In this document: positions 1 to 11,720 of the stretch, one piece after another
Position numbering within the stretch: the stretch's first letter is position 1
How the letters are laid out: every line of letters starts with the position of its first letter
From: Labia minor
Taxonomy: Eukaryota; Arthropoda; Insecta; Dermaptera; Spongiphoridae
Assembly: GCA_963082975.1 (NCBI GenBank)
Contig: OY720344.1
Coordinates: 77,054,053-77,118,052, forward strand
Direction: 5' to 3'
DNA length: 64,000 nt
Notes under the pieces: model-generated
What the model saw: the letters and a program-made list of their open reading frames with translations, nothing else
Database searches by the model: none
Told to the model about the DNA's origin: nothing
Program-made: the position numbers and the translations under genes

Positions 1-29
1 TTAACTTATTAATATAATTTTTACTTCAA

Positions 30-111
30 GAGTAATCCAGTGGTTTTGAAGTGAGTTATTGATCTTGTGGGTGAGGGTTCAAATCACACAAAGTTCATAA
101 GATTTATTTTT
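30..111 (+). repeat. tRNA-derived SINE-like fragment
   Basis: A box-like stretch (CCAGTGGTTTTGAAGTGAG) is followed about 38 bases later by GGTTCAAATCAC, which resembles a pol III B box. The same layout recurs at about 3055, 13750 and 24675 (minus). This suggests a degraded tRNA-headed SINE family. No clear 3' tail or target-site duplication was found, so the call is tentative. Confidence 0.35.
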
Positions 112-273
112 TAGATTTAAATAATTAATAACAATTAATAAAAAATTGGTAGGTTTATTCATTAAGCAAAGATCTTTAATATAAAAATTAATACAACAAA
201 TATAAAAAAAAATTCTTCTTTTAATTGTGAAGATAAAAATTAATTTTGTAATTAAAAATAAATTTATTATATA

Positions 274-400
274 AGTGAGCAGATCAATATGTCTGTGACT
301 TTTTGAATTTCCCATCTCTTAAATGAACACTGCTCCTGCCAGCAGGCAACTCGACTTCTGTCGAAATTTGAATCAGCTGGGTCTTTTAGTTTTTGTTTGA
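274..400 (+). mobile_element. mariner-like terminal fragment
   Basis: A TA (272-273) precedes GAGCAGATCAATATGTCTGT and then GACTTTTTGAATTTCC. This matches the left end and subterminal region of the mariner MITE at 33354-33649, including a shared downstream CAGCTGGGT..TTTTAG motif. The other end is not seen; the copy merges into Helitron sequence near 400. It is a plain DNA-transposon relic with no coding capacity. Confidence 0.5.
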
Positions 401-584
401 CATCCATTAATAGCAGACTACGTGATTTGAGAATATCTTATCTACTTATACTGATTGAAACAAAATGGATGAAAACCTTTTACATACAGACTTTCAACCA
501 AATACCATGTATCATTCGGGGGTACAGGGGGCGGAGCCTCCGTCTAGGTGTGAAGAGCGCCTGGAAGGCGCTCGGAGCAGCTAG
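400..584 (+). mobile_element. Helitron 3' end
   Basis: The segment ends with a 7-bp perfect hairpin at 555-573 (GAGCGCC, loop TGGAA, GGCGCTC), then GGAGCAG and CTAG (581-584) followed by T. Hairpin, CTRR end and 3' T are the classic Helitron terminus. The upstream 150 bases (AAACAAAATGGATGAAAACC, CATTCGGGGGTACAGGGGGC) match the 3' end of the Helitron at 31359-32877. No 5' TC end is visible here, so the left boundary is a guess. Confidence 0.65.
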
Positions 585-1381
585 TTCAATATAAATTACA
601 AATAAAATATGTGTTTAATTTACAAAAATTTAATATTATATTATAATTAAAAAGTTATCATATAACGTATAAATTTGTATATTTAGATTAATTTCTTTTA
701 ATGATTTTAAAAATAACATTGATGATTAAATTATTCAATTTATTTATATTGAAAAAGATTTAATTCTTGATGATTATAACATTTAATGATTTGTTACATA
801 TAGAATAATACTAAAGCTGTATAGATTTTATATTTATGATAAGAAAGGAATGCCATTTCTAATTTCCGTCTTCATCACATTTCAATAAGATTTAATGGAA
901 TAATGGCGAGGGGTGGTGGGGAACTGGAAGTGCAAAGGAATTTAAATGAAGAAAGAGGAAACTCATTGGGTCCGATTCATTTAATAAATTAATTAGATTT
1001 TATATATATGTTTATAATAATATCTATAAATAATTATTATATATAATATAAAAAACAAATTAATAGAAAAATTATAAAATTGAATTGAAAGAAAATTATA
1101 TAATAGTTCTAATTGAAATAAAAATAAAAAATAAAAATAATTATTATAAACAAAACAATTAAAAAAATTTAATTTGGTACACTAGAATTTTATAGGGACA
1201 TCAAAGATTTTTGCAAAAAAATATAAATAAAAGATCTTAACTTTAAATTGAAAAAATTTTAGAAAAAATATAATGACCAATTATTTTTGAGACCAATTAA
1301 TTAAATAACATATTATCAAAAAAATTGTAAATATATTTATTTTCAATTAAATGAAGAATTAAATGATGGTTGATTTTTCAG

Positions 1382-1494
1382 TGAAGACAAGAGACGAGTG
1401 AAGCTGTCATCGATCATTGATCAGCTGAAAAACATCAAAAGGCGTAATCGAAACGATTGTCATGCTCGGTTATCAAACACCATATTTGAATTTG
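1382..1494 (+). CDS. candidate internal exon, unrecognised gene
   Basis: A 113-base exon is bounded by a good acceptor (TTGATTTTTCAG, AG at 1380-1381) and a consensus donor (G|GTAAGA at 1495). One frame is open: one base completes a split codon, then 37 codons with a charged composition (EDKRRVKLSSIIDQLKNIKR, then RNRNDCHARLSNTIFEF), then one base remains. The trailing G plus TG from 1756 gives Val and keeps the frame, so this exon joins the next in phase 1. GC content is higher than in the flanks. I do not recognise the protein; the Lys/Arg-rich segment could be nuclear, but that is inference. Upstream exons are not seen. The main alternative is a chance ORF between chance splice sites, which the matching phases make less likely. 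Confidence 0.5.
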
Positions 1495-1755
1495 GTAAGA
1501 ATTATTGATTCTATTTTTATCCTACATTAAGTTTTAACTTACTTTTATTTTAAAAAATAATATAATAATAATTAAAATATAATATAATTAATATATTTTA
1601 TTATATATAATAATTATATCTAATTATATCTAATAAAATATTCAAAAAATGTTAATTCAAATGTTTAACAATTTGATTAACCCATTTATAGAAAATAATC
1701 TTTTTACGGATCCTAGAACAAATTAATTATACATATCTTTTAAAGAAGCAACTAG

Positions 1756-1826
1756 TGGAAGATAACATCAAATTAGACATCGAGTGGGAGGAACAGAAAG
1801 AAGTCGGAAGAAATAGAATCAAATGA
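1756..1826 (+). CDS. candidate terminal coding exon, unrecognised gene
   Basis: After the acceptor at 1754-1755 (GCAACTAG), TG completes the codon left open by the exon ending at 1494. It then reads EDNIKLDIEWEEQKEVGRNR-IK and stops at TGA 1824-1826. The peptide is acidic and charged, unlike the Phe/Ile/Tyr/Asn strings that chance reading of this AT-rich DNA gives. The acceptor has a weak pyrimidine tract. AATAAA-like signals lie at about 2040 and 2072. With the upstream exon it makes about 60 residues of a C-terminus with no family I can name. The intervening intron is about 260 bases. Confidence 0.45.
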
Positions 1827-3054
1827 CGTGGTTGCTTCTGCCATGAACTTGCAAGTTCGTTTGTAAGATTCAATAGATAGATTGTAAAATTGTTAACATC
1901 TGTTAAGATCAAATTAAAGAAAGAAATACACTTTTTTATTTATATACATTATTATATCTTATTATATATGTATACTTATACATATTTGTATATGTTGTTA
2001 GATATATGATACTTTATAGAAATTAAAGTTCCATGATTCAATAAAAAAATTTAAATGGAAATTTTAATGAATAAAGGATCATAAGTGTAAGAATTTATCC
2101 ACTACAAACATCTATTATTGCTTCAATAATTTTTTTAATTATAAAATATTTCTTTAAAAATTTATTGTTGACAATTTATAATTAATATCAATATTTCACA
2201 TAATTCATTTCTAGAATTTTTTTTCCAAAATTTAATTTATAATAACTTAGTAATAACTTAGTAAATTCATATATACATTTTTCTCACTTAATAATTTTGA
2301 TGAATTGCATCTAATTTTGTTAGTATTTTTAAGAAATATGATCAAAATAGTATAGGAGTATATATATATATGTTAGCTTATGTTTCAGTGAAAGTTTTTA
2401 CTATTATATTATGATAATGATAATCTTCTCCGTAAAAACTTCCTTTGAATTTGGCGCCGAAATGGATGCCTAAACGTCGAGACATAAATCTTACAATATA
2501 ACGCGAACATAACTTGTAAATAACTTATCATCATAACATATATATATATGTTTGTTTAGGATTAAGTGAAATTTTTGATTATGAAAAGTTAATGTTAGGT
2601 TTTATTCACATAAAAAATTTAATGATATTTGAATCTTGAAGTTTCGATTCCAATTTTGGCACTACCAATCTCAGGAGAGTTTTGGGAAGGAAATTTTGAG
2701 ATTCTTTATCTTAGGCTGTTTGACCAAGAATCATAGTGCGTTGATTAGATGAGTAACGTTGAATTACTGTATTTTGAATCTCCAAAGATTAACCCTTTCC
2801 CAGAATTGTCCTGCACCCCGAGAACAACTTTTAATTGATTTCATTCGTTTATTTTATTCTCATTTCATCATAATTATTTTTATAAATACTAATTACTTAT
2901 ATATAATTTATATTTATATTATAAGGATCTTTGTTATCGGGTATTTAAAATATAGTGGAGTGATAGCAATAATTTATTAAAGTATAATTTATAAAACAAA
3001 TTTCACAAACCAATTGATTGTTAAAGAGGAATAAAATAAATGGTTAACTCGTTT

Positions 3055-3125
3055 AGATTAAGTAATTCAGTGATCATTAATCCAATCGAAAGAAAAGATT
3101 CAAGTTCAAATATCCGAAAACATTC
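3055..3125 (+). repeat. tRNA-derived SINE-like fragment
   Basis: AGTAATTCAGTGATCATTAA is followed about 40 bases later by AAGTTCAAATATCC, the same A-box/B-box spacing as the copies at 30 and 13750. It is decayed, with no target duplication seen. Confidence 0.25.
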
Positions 3126-3629
3126 AACCGGTCTGTTATGTGGTTATGTGCATCAAAGATTATGTCTACTCTTGTAACGGACATTTAGCGGCATATTGTT
3201 AATCAATGTTGGCGCCAGGGGGGCACGACCCTGAAATAAACATATGATGAGCCCCTAAAAAGGTCATTGAAGGTCATTTCTTCTTTCTCTCCCCCCTCCC
3301 TATTCCCTATACACAGAAACATCACTACTAACTTTTTTCTTAATCATCCACCAGCAACGCAAGAAATTTTGCTGAGTAATCAAATGGAAAGACATGATTT
3401 TTTTACTAATTTATTGAACTATCTATCTTCTCTAGAATAAACTCCCAAAAAAATATTTTATTTATCAAATAAAAAAATATTTATTATATTGAAAGTATAA
3501 AATTGTATTAGAAATTTTCATTTTTAGAAATTTTCAATTTAAATATTTTATTGTATTAAATGGTGTAAATGTTTTTTAATTGAATATTATATAAGTAAGT
3601 GAATATTCTAAGGTTTTTAACTTTTATAC

Positions 3630-3978
3630 CAGGGATTCATTCTCAACCACTGTGCCGCAGCACTTTTGTGTGCCGCGAGATTTTCAAAATTTTCCGCCAA
3701 ATTTTACAAATGTAAAGTTCAAATTAAGAAAAAGTACTTATTTATTTTATATGTATGTAAAAAAAAGGTAAAATGTTATTGCGATCAGGCTCTTAAACAT
3801 TTTCGATTTTTCAATATGGCTCTAAGTAATCACCAAGTGTGCCTACCCCTGTTATATTATTTCAGAAATGTGCCCGACTATCGAAAAAGGTTTTTACATT
3901 CTTTTTCTTTGTGTGCCGCGCCAAATATTTAAACCGTTAAAAGTGTGCCGCGGTAAAAAAAAAGGTTGAGAATCACTG
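3630..3978. mobile_element. hAT MITE with perfect 8-bp TSD
   Basis: The terminal inverted repeats are CAGGGATTCATTCTCAACC and CAGTGATTCTCAACC, flanked by a perfect 8-bp duplication TTTTATAC (3622-3629 and 3979-3986). Both ends carry a GTGTGCCGCG-type subterminal motif. hAT elements make 8-bp duplications and often start CAGNG. Internal sequence (CAATATGGCTCTAAGTA, GTGTGCCTACC) is shared with the larger hAT element at 16926. No transposase is present. The intact TSD suggests moderate age. Confidence 0.88.
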
Positions 3979-4545
3979 TTTTATACATTACAAAAGGTTA
4001 CAATTACATCCATCATACACGAGAACGTTAATTGTCAGTTAACTCGCATTATTCGATAGTATTCAAATTATTTCTTATTTTAATTTTTAATTCAAGATAT
4101 ATAATAACACAATTGATAGAATAAGAACAATTACAATTAAAGAGATTCGGGATTATTTAAAATTATCTTAGCTTTAAGAATATAATTTAAATTTAACATA
4201 CTTACAATTTAAAAAATATATCAGTCTTTTTAACTTATAAACATTAATAAATAAAATAAACAGTCAGTTTTTATGTGGGATGAATTTAAAAGAATAAATA
4301 TTTAAATATCATACATTATAAATAAATTTAGAGTTTATATTAATAAACAAATAAATATGCATTTATCTATGATAGTTTTATGTTTTTAAAATTATACTAG
4401 GTTGATGATCAGAGTTTCTAAATATAGGATTACTCTGTTGTACTCACCAAAATTATTTAAACAAATAATTATTATTATTATGATATTATGCGCTTGTCAG
4501 CATCCTAGGTTATTAGCGCCATTTGGGCGTTGATTTTTGGTTTGT

Positions 4546-4904
4546 TTGCGGAGCGAATTTATAATAACAAATGAACAAATTCCAAATACAGAACAGTGCG
4601 CATGCGCTGTTCCGAATAAGTTTATAATATTTGCTATTTGCTATTTAAATAATAATTTTAAATTAAAACGAGTTTATTCTCATTACACTGTTTTATTATA
4701 ATTCATTTTTTATTTAATTTAAATTTGCAATTATAATGTAGAATCAATTAAATATACAAATTAGAAAATTGTAACATTCTTTTGAAAAAAACTTTGAAAT
4801 GATTTTAAATTTGTGAAATGTGACATAATTGTTAATATAAAAGAATAAAATATAAATACTATATAAATATTAATTAAATAAGTTTATAATATTTTGCTCC
4901 GCCG
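4546..4904. repeat. repeat D, copy 1, with imperfect inverted ends
   Basis: Positions 4639-4877 match 13201-13440 at roughly 90% by eye. This copy also has flanks in imperfect inverted orientation: GCGGAGCGAATTTATAA near 4549 and the complement of GCGGAGCAAAATATTATAA near 4880-4904. This suggests a non-autonomous DNA element whose second copy lost its ends. No coding potential and no assignable family. Confidence 0.45.
4591..4612. promoter_or_regulatory. NRF1-type TGCGCATGCGC motif
   Basis: TGCGCATGCGC at 4597-4607 is an exact match to the core of the NRF1 site (YGCGCAYGCGCR), set in a near-palindrome GAACAG..CTGTTC. Such sites often mark promoters, but this one lies inside a repeat-like unit and no gene start is evident nearby. 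Confidence 0.25.
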
Positions 4905-5265
4905 GATTAAAACATATCCATAGAGAGAGTTGCAGAAATCAAATATTACAATATTTATAAAGTAATAAAATTTGAGAATTAAATTATAGATAAGATACTT
5001 TTTATTTCTGCTAAAATTATGAAATGTTTTGAAAGTCATCTTTAGTGAATCGGGATATGTTTGTGGTACTTCGTGATCGATCAAATTTTGAGTTCGCACG
5101 ATCATCAACAATATAGTATTATATAATGTTTTTTAATAAATAAAAATATTAAGAGGAAAATGTATTAAATCATATTTATATACTAGTATCTTTATAAATA
5201 ATAAAAATAGTATTAAATATCTTCAATTACATTAAATAAAAATACCTAAATATTTTAAACATTTA

Positions 5266-5985
5266 GGGGAGAGTTGCTGAAATCGTACCCCTTAAGGAAA
5301 TTTGATCTTCAATCAAATTTCATTTACTTCTTTAAACAAATATTTAGAACAAACTATAGTTACATCCTATGTTTGTAATCTTGGACAATAATTTCATTTA
5401 TAATGATATATTTCAGCAGTAATTATATATTAAATTTAGAATATAGTAAATTTTATCACTAGCCAAGACACCACCACAAGCTTCGTGCACCCATCTTTTA
5501 CATTTTATGCATTGAACCATATTCTGAAGCCGAAATTCTTTGCATAATGTACAAAACCAGTCTTCTTCATCTACGCATACTGGAATATCTGATGATGTAC
5601 GTGTAGATACCAGTACGATTATAGAAACTCAACAGTGGTTCGATTTAGGAAACATAGCTATCTTTTGAAAATGTCTGTATAAAATATATATAAAAATAAT
5701 ACTAACAAATAATATAATAATGATAGTCATAAAAATATAGATATAAAAAGAAAATACGTACTATACGATTAATATAGCTAAATAAAATCATGAAAATTTT
5801 ATAGTAAACTTACTTTCTATTTTGAAATCCATGTACCACCAGGTATCCTTAGATTTCTTGCCTTTTTTTTATCAATATGTTATTTGCTTCATCTATTTGA
5901 AACAAATGTCACCAATAATCAGTAAATACAGAAAATTACACTAGGTACGATTTAGGCAACCAGTTCGCATTAGGTAACTCTCTCC
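5266..5985 (-). mobile_element. pogo-like DNA transposon, non-autonomous
   Basis: TA flanks at 5264-5265 and 5986-5987 bracket inverted ends: GGGGAGAGTTGCTGAAATCG on the left; GGAGAGAGTTACC plus a short insert and GCCTAAATCGTACC on the right. Minus-strand sequence around 5470-5600 reads DEEDWFCTLCKEF, then QNMVQCIKCKRWVHEACGG, a CxxC...CxxC..WxHxxC pattern like the PHD-type tail of many arthropod pogo/Tigger transposases. The DDE domain is missing, so this is a deletion derivative. Motif relatives (CAGTACGATTATAG, TTCGATTTAGGAAAC) lie inside, as in the elements at 40792 and 60253. Confidence 0.68.
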
Positions 5986-6109
5986 TAGGAGTATTTAAAT
6001 GCAAATTGAAATTCAAAATAAAGTTATTATTAAATTCTTCCTGTAGAATAGAATTTATTTATAATCACACAAAATAATTATTTATTTATAAAAACATAAT
6101 GTCAGATAC

Positions 6110-6398
6110 CAGCGATTCTCAACTTGTGGGTGCGCGCTCCCCTAGGCGGAAGCGAGCACACAAGGGCCTGGAGGACTCAAAAATATCCAAGAGAGAGAAA
6201 ATATTATTTAAAAATATTTATTAAGTGACTAAAACGAAAAACTTTGGTTTTGTCAGTTAGTTAAAAATAATTTAAAAACAGAATCCAAAACAATCAATAT
6301 ACATTATTATTGTAAACATCAAACATCAATGTGAGAAGGAAAATGAAAATTATTATTGAAATAAGGGGCCGCGAATAGTGAAAGATTGAGAAACGCTG
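6110..6398. mobile_element. hAT MITE (Charlie-like ends)
   Basis: The left end CAGCGATTCTCAACTTGTGG pairs with the complement of the right end, CAGCGTTTCTCAATCTTTC. The flanking octamers TCAGATAC and TCATAAAA agree at about five positions, so the TSD is eroded. The interior is AT-rich with no ORF. Confidence 0.6.
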
Positions 6399-6529
6399 TC
6401 ATAAAAAAGCGGGAGTGTAATTAGTTTATTATTATTATGTTTTAACAACAATAAAAATAAACAAACCAATTAATTTAAATTATAAAGTAAAATGGTTTAA
6501 CACTATTATATATATTTCTAATTTACACC

Positions 6530-6972
6530 TAAAGCTACTTGTATAGGTAAAATGTCACTTCTGGTAGTCAGATCATGATGGAATTTGGTATCTGAATTTT
6601 TTTCATATATTTAAATCTATATACAAAATAGGAAGCAAATATCTCGAAGCAAACTGGTACTTTACTTGAAAGGTAACCAGTGTAGGTAAAGTACCACTTC
6701 CGGTTAACCGATTTTGACGAAATTTTGATAGAAATCTACAAACTGTGAATAATATCGGTGTACCAAATTTCGAAGTCCTAGCTTGATTAGTTTTTGAGTA
6801 AATTTGCTCACAGACATTACATACATACATACACACACATAGACATAATTCGAAAAATGGTATTTTCCGACTCAGGGAGGTCTAAAACGTCAAGATCTAT
6901 CGAAATCTCGAAGTCGAAATTTTTGACGATTCCAATACTTCCCTTAAACGAAGTATGCGGGAAAGTAAAAAT
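6530..6972 (-). mobile_element. INE-like repeat, family B, copy 1
   Basis: Matches 35783-36246 over most of its length. Read on the minus strand it begins CTTTCCCGCATACTTCG and has a local hairpin ACTTCG..GAAGT. It then carries a GTATTGGAATCGTC block, a CCTCCCTGAGTCGG block, a (TATG/TGTG)n microsatellite, and a TTCGAAATTTGGTACACCGA core. This order parallels families A and C and the published layout of Drosophila INE-1/DINE-1 (hairpin near one end, microsatellite, conserved core). ORFs here only reflect repeat sequence. Confidence 0.55.
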
Positions 6973-7845
6973 TATTAAACAAATATAAAAATAAAATATT
7001 ACATCATTAACCACCGACCACAGTTTCCGTTGATAAATTGAAACAGAGATAGTTTTAATCAATACACTGTTTCATTAATCGCATAAACACTGATAGATAC
7101 AATCCATTTATTTATTTTATGATAAATCTTATCCACGTTTACCTACACCAGTGGAAATATCAAATTGACCTGAAATAACCTCTGCAAAAGCTTTAATTGA
7201 ACACTCATTATTAAGTTTTTTTTTAATAAAATCTAAATAAAAAATCTCAAATAATAATATTTTGAAATTAAAATATCAGTTGATTTTCTTTAACACATAA
7301 ATATGATAACATCTCTTATTTATAAATAAGAATAAAATATTTTTCGATAAAAAATGGAAAAATAAATTAAATTATTGTATATTATTCTTCAAATTATTTA
7401 TCATTTGTCGATAAGTCAATAAACATTAAATGAATTATTATTAATAGATATATAAAACAAAAACAAAATACCTATGTATTTAAAATGTTAAATTTTAGAA
7501 ATTTTATATAAATGTTAATTCTTTATTTCAATGTTACCTTGAATATAAGCGAATTACTTTAGGTCTGTTAATAGATGATAGTTAATTTACCCAATAATTT
7601 ACCACCTGTTTCAAATGATTAGATTATATTAATATCAAGTGCAACTCTAGAAATATTGTTTATATAGTGAATTTGAATTTTCATTTAAAAAAGTTTATAT
7701 AAGATAATAAAAAAATTAAATTATTTCATCGTATCACAATTCTTTTCTCTTTGTAAGATAATTGAATATATCATCTATTTGGCATATAATATATATATAA
7801 AATATTATCTAATATTATTATTATTATATATTAAATATATATATA

Positions 7846-8357
7846 CAGGGTCTCAAAAAAAACACTTTGAATAACTATAAAAACATTATTTATGAACATA
7901 AAGACAAGTTTAAAGGTTTGAATTACAGAAGAAAGATTTTAAAGAATAAAAGAATCATGTTTGCAAATGTTCAAATTGATGACCGTTATTGTCCAGACAA
8001 CGCTGACAACGGACTCCTGTCACCATTGAAAGATTCGTTGAAAAAATCGTCCTATTATGCCCAATGCTGATATCCCACTCCACACTGTTACCCCTGGTAA
8101 GTTTAAATGGTGTTCAACTGTTGGATGAGGATTTACAGCACCCCAGTAGGTTCAATTATGACGATTAATTAAGTCATTTAATTTAAAGATGGTCTCATCG
8201 CTCCATTTTCTATGGAAACCCTGAACATTTCGCCATGTTCCATTCACAGAATTGAACTCTCCGGTCAGGATCATATTCATTGAGAGCATCGTAGTGTTGG
8301 AATGTAGCTTTTCCAACGCAGATGCTTCAACAAAGTACATTTTTTTGAGACATTCTG
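7846..8357 (-). mobile_element. Tc1/IS630-like transposon relic
   Basis: TA duplications (7844-7845, 8358-8359) flank inverted ends CAGGGTCTCAAAAAAAA and CAGAATGTCTCAAAAAAA. The minus strand encodes a transposase fragment around 8080-8230: FHRKWSDETIFKLNDLINRH, then [16 protein letters not shown]. This matches the FSDEATF..VNRHN..WG.ENPH signature around the second catalytic Asp of IS630/Tc1-type transposases. N-terminal and C-terminal domains are absent; the copy is deleted and dead. Confidence 0.8.
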
Positions 8358-8413
8358 TATATACGACTATAATACAATTCAATAAATTCAGTTTTACGAT
8401 TAAGTTACTATAA

Positions 8414-8559
8414 CAGGAATGGGCAAATTTAAATCTGGTATAATAGTTATTAATTTTGCTTATTCATGCGCGATCGACCTTTTTATACCCAGCCTTCGCA
8501 TTTATGCTGCGCGATCGACCCCGAAAATTTTGCGATCGACTTTCGACCATCCAACCCTG
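8414..8559. mobile_element. short hAT MITE
   Basis: CAGGAATGGGCAAATTT opens the element and the complement of its end reads CAGGGTTGGATGGTC. The flanking octamers TACTATAA and CACTAAAT share five positions, consistent with an old 8-bp TSD. GCGATCGAC repeats inside are typical of short hAT derivatives starting CAGGGGTGGGCAAA. Confidence 0.5.
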
Positions 8560-9179
8560 CACTAAATAATCTTCTCCCTTTCAAGAAGCAATCTAAACAT
8601 TATTTTATAAATTTTATCTACTCATATAAGAATAAGTTAATTAAAACAAAATAAACAATTTAAACTAAAATGTATATCAATATGAAATTTTAAATGGTCA
8701 TTTGTAATTTCACAAGATACATATATTTCTCCTTCCTTCTCGTTCAAGTTTAAAATCTCATCATTTTTTTTTATTAATATTTTTCTTTGAAATATGTTAA
8801 CTTTGAATACCGAATCTTAAATATTTATATATTTACATTCATTTTCATAAATATAAATTATATTAGTATATATATATATATATATACCTTTACATATATT
8901 TAGTACAATTTTATTCAATCCAATTCATGTGAAATTATTCTATTTAGTTTTTACCGTTTTTCATTTTATATAATAATTTTAATTTATGTACATATGATAT
9001 TTATGTAGATATGAATATTATTTTGCCGGCGTCGTATTTTTCAACCTCCATTAAAGTGTCAATGCATCTGTCTGTCTGGTGTTAAATTTGAAAAAAGAAT
9101 AAAAAACAAAAAGAAAAAAAAGTGAAATAACTAAGCAAACATTCAAAGTGAGCGTGGAATGTTTTAGAATTGAGTTCAC

Positions 9180-9500
9180 AGTAATATGGCTGTGTTATTT
9201 TTGCCAAGTAATTTCATCGTCACTAATCCTGGTATTGTCTTCTAATCCACGCTAATGCGCTGGGAACGAGTGGCCCTCGTGGAGTGTCCATCCAGGCAAC
9301 TAACCACATGCGCTTAATGAAGCTGACTTGGCACTCCCGATAAGGAAATGATCAGCCAGGTGCGGATGCACAGATCAAAGGTCGCCGCGGCCATATGACA
9401 AAGTACACGACTGGCTGATTCATGACCTTTGACACGTCTCGGCACCTTTTGCGTCATCAAGAGCCACCATCCCTTCATGCATCCAACGACCAGATTATTT
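9180..9500. promoter_or_regulatory. GC-rich island with two DR1-like motifs
   Basis: About 300 bases near 50% GC in AT-rich surroundings, with no ORF of note in either strand. AGATCAAAGGTCG (9372-9384) and TGACCTTTGACAC (9423-9435) each match the nuclear-receptor DR1 site AGGTCAAAGGTCA at 11 of 13 positions. CAGGTG and CATATG E-boxes lie between. The simplest reading is a conserved enhancer; without alignment this is inference. Confidence 0.35.
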
Positions 9501-10105
9501 TAAGAAATGCAATGACGTAAATGTTAAAAAATAAAAATAAATCATGTTTCCAATTCAATTCATTCACAAAAATGATCAGCAGTATATATAAAATCTTATA
9601 TTTTAACACCTTTCACTTTCACATATCACCATTATATTAAATATGGTTTAAAATATAAGTTAATGTTAGCATTTGTGACAGAAATTTCTTTAAACTATTC
9701 ATAGTTCCCAATTTAAATTATAGAGAATTATTTAAAAAGTTCAGGAAAAAAAAATAATTTCAATCAAAAAAATTTAGTCTTGATTGAAAAAAATAACTTG
9801 AAACCATGACCTATGAATATTGTTTTATCTCGACCAAGTGAATGGATAAAATTATTTTAGAAATTTAAAAATAATAAAAATAGCCATGAATAAATCAATG
9901 GTAAAAGACGTGAGCTATGAGGTCTGAAAATCAGATTTCAAACCTTAACAAGGTTCACAAAAAAATGTTAAAATCTTGAAGAACAATAAAATAATTTTTA
10001 TGTGTGTTTACATTCCATTAAAAAAATATTCTATTTAGGTTGAAAATTAAAAAAAATAATAATAGGGAAATAATAAATGGAAAAAATAAAAATATTTTAT
10101 AGGTA

Positions 10106-10655
10106 TCTATATAATTAAACGCCTACGCAATCCTAAACTCCTTCTAAACGGCTTCATGGATCTTAATGGTTCGGCTATCATTAGAACCGTCATGGCCCAA
10201 GGATAAGGTATAAGGTTGAAAATTTAAAAAAAAGTTGATCCGTTCCAAAGTTATGGGCAAAATACCCACCCAAATAAACAACGCTTCATGTGGCGCCTCT
10301 GGTGGCTCAGTCAAGAAGTTGACCCTCAATATAAAATTAATAATTCTAAAAATTTCCAAACAAAGAATGTTTATAACATTTAAATTTTAATATTCTATAA
10401 TATTAAAAGTCAAATTAAATTAAAATAAATTGAATATTACTCCTAAGTGATTAATATTTTCTAAAACAAAGGTAAGTAATATTTTTTATATTTACATAAA
10501 TTTAAATTTTGAAAAATAGTGCAATTTGCAAATTTGAGTGAAAACGAAGATTCAAATGAGAGGAAAAAATATACAGATTGAATTAAAATGAATTAAAACC
10601 TTTCTCATAGAGACTTTCAACAAATTACTATGTATTACATCGGGGACACAGCTAG
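10106..10655 (+). mobile_element. short non-autonomous Helitron
   Basis: Begins after A with TCTATATAATTAAACG and ends with CTAG (10652-10655) followed by T, the A|TC...CTRR|T pattern of Helitron insertion. The last 70 bases (AATGAATTAAAACC..CTTTCAAC..TTACATCGGGG) are a decayed version of the 3' ends at 584 and 32877. The terminal hairpin has been lost. A middle block (GATCCGTTCCAAAGTTATGG) looks repeat-derived; its minus-strand ORF (10144-10359) is not a gene. Confidence 0.5.
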
Positions 10656-10659
10656 TTTC

Positions 10660-11575
10660 AATAAATTTAGTATTTCTACTAGCTCAATATAATTATTTTA
10701 TAATGTTTTTATTTGGTTTTTCTAAAGTAATTATTTTAAACAAAACTTAAGATAAAATTAATTACTGAAAATTAATCACAGAATTCAGTTCTTTTCTTAG
10801 GAAGATAATTCTATTCATTTTGATGTCATGAAATGAATAAAAATGAATAGAAAGAGATAAACTATCTGGTAGATGGTTTATCGAGTGACACTGACTTTAC
10901 CTGTTGATATACCAATATACCAAGAAATTCGCAATAGTTTTATATAATAATTACTTCTAATAGGAGATAATAATGTAAATAAAAACTCATATTTTTAATT
11001 ATTTTTTCTTTAAATTGATATCAAATTTACTTTAAATTTTTTTCACTATTTATATTTTATCAAATATGCAATAAGTAAGATGTTATATACAAATGTACTT
11101 ATATATGAGTTGTTTATGAAGTATATGCATATATCATAATATAATTTTTAATTTGGTCTTAATATTTCAATAAAACGAATTCATCGATGTTTGAGGGTTT
11201 CATAAATAAAGGGGCATCCATCATTTTTATTTGATTTTATCAATTAATTTATTTAATTAATTTAATTTACTAATTAATATTTTTTGTTTTTGTAAATTAG
11301 GTAATTCTATTTTTTTTCAAATTCAATAAAAATTATAAAAATATATTATAAATATATATGTACTTATTTAAAAAAAAATATTTTTTAAAATGATACGTAT
11401 TATTTATTAAATAGTAGATTTAATACACAAAAAAACAAAAGGAGGATAATTAATATTTATATATAAAAATAAATACAAATAGTATATAATTGAATATATC
11501 TTGATAAATAAAATGAATAACTATTTTTACTCATTTTCTTTATTTCCATTTTTCTAAATGCAATATTAACTTGTA
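10660..11575. other. AT-rich DNA, nothing assigned
   Basis: Long runs of A/T with short direct repeats. No ORF, terminal inverted repeat or RNA gene could be supported. Confidence 0.6.
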
Positions 11576-11579
11576 ATCC

Positions 11580-11720
11580 TAGAAATGATGCGCTTGCCTG
11601 TCTATTGCCATTTTTCTTATTTTATTTAGGCATCGCCATCTGACCTTTGACTTGCGTCGCGCGTGCCAAGAATAGAGAAATAAAATCGCAGACGGCAGCT
11701 TTCGATTTTTAGTTGTAATT
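11580..11720. promoter_or_regulatory. GC-richer island with strong DR1 motif
   Basis: TGACCTTTGACTT at 11641-11653 matches the DR1 complement TGACCTTTGACCT at 12 of 13 positions. It sits in a 140-base island with CpGs (GCGTCGCGCGTGCC) in otherwise AT-only DNA. No exon signals. Probable regulatory element bound by RXR/USP, HNF4 or COUP-type receptors, by motif only. Confidence 0.35.

Noticed and set aside
3205-3230. CTCF-like GCGCCAGGGGGGCACG
   Set aside because: One base too many in the G run compared with the core consensus and no second site; chance match cannot be excluded.
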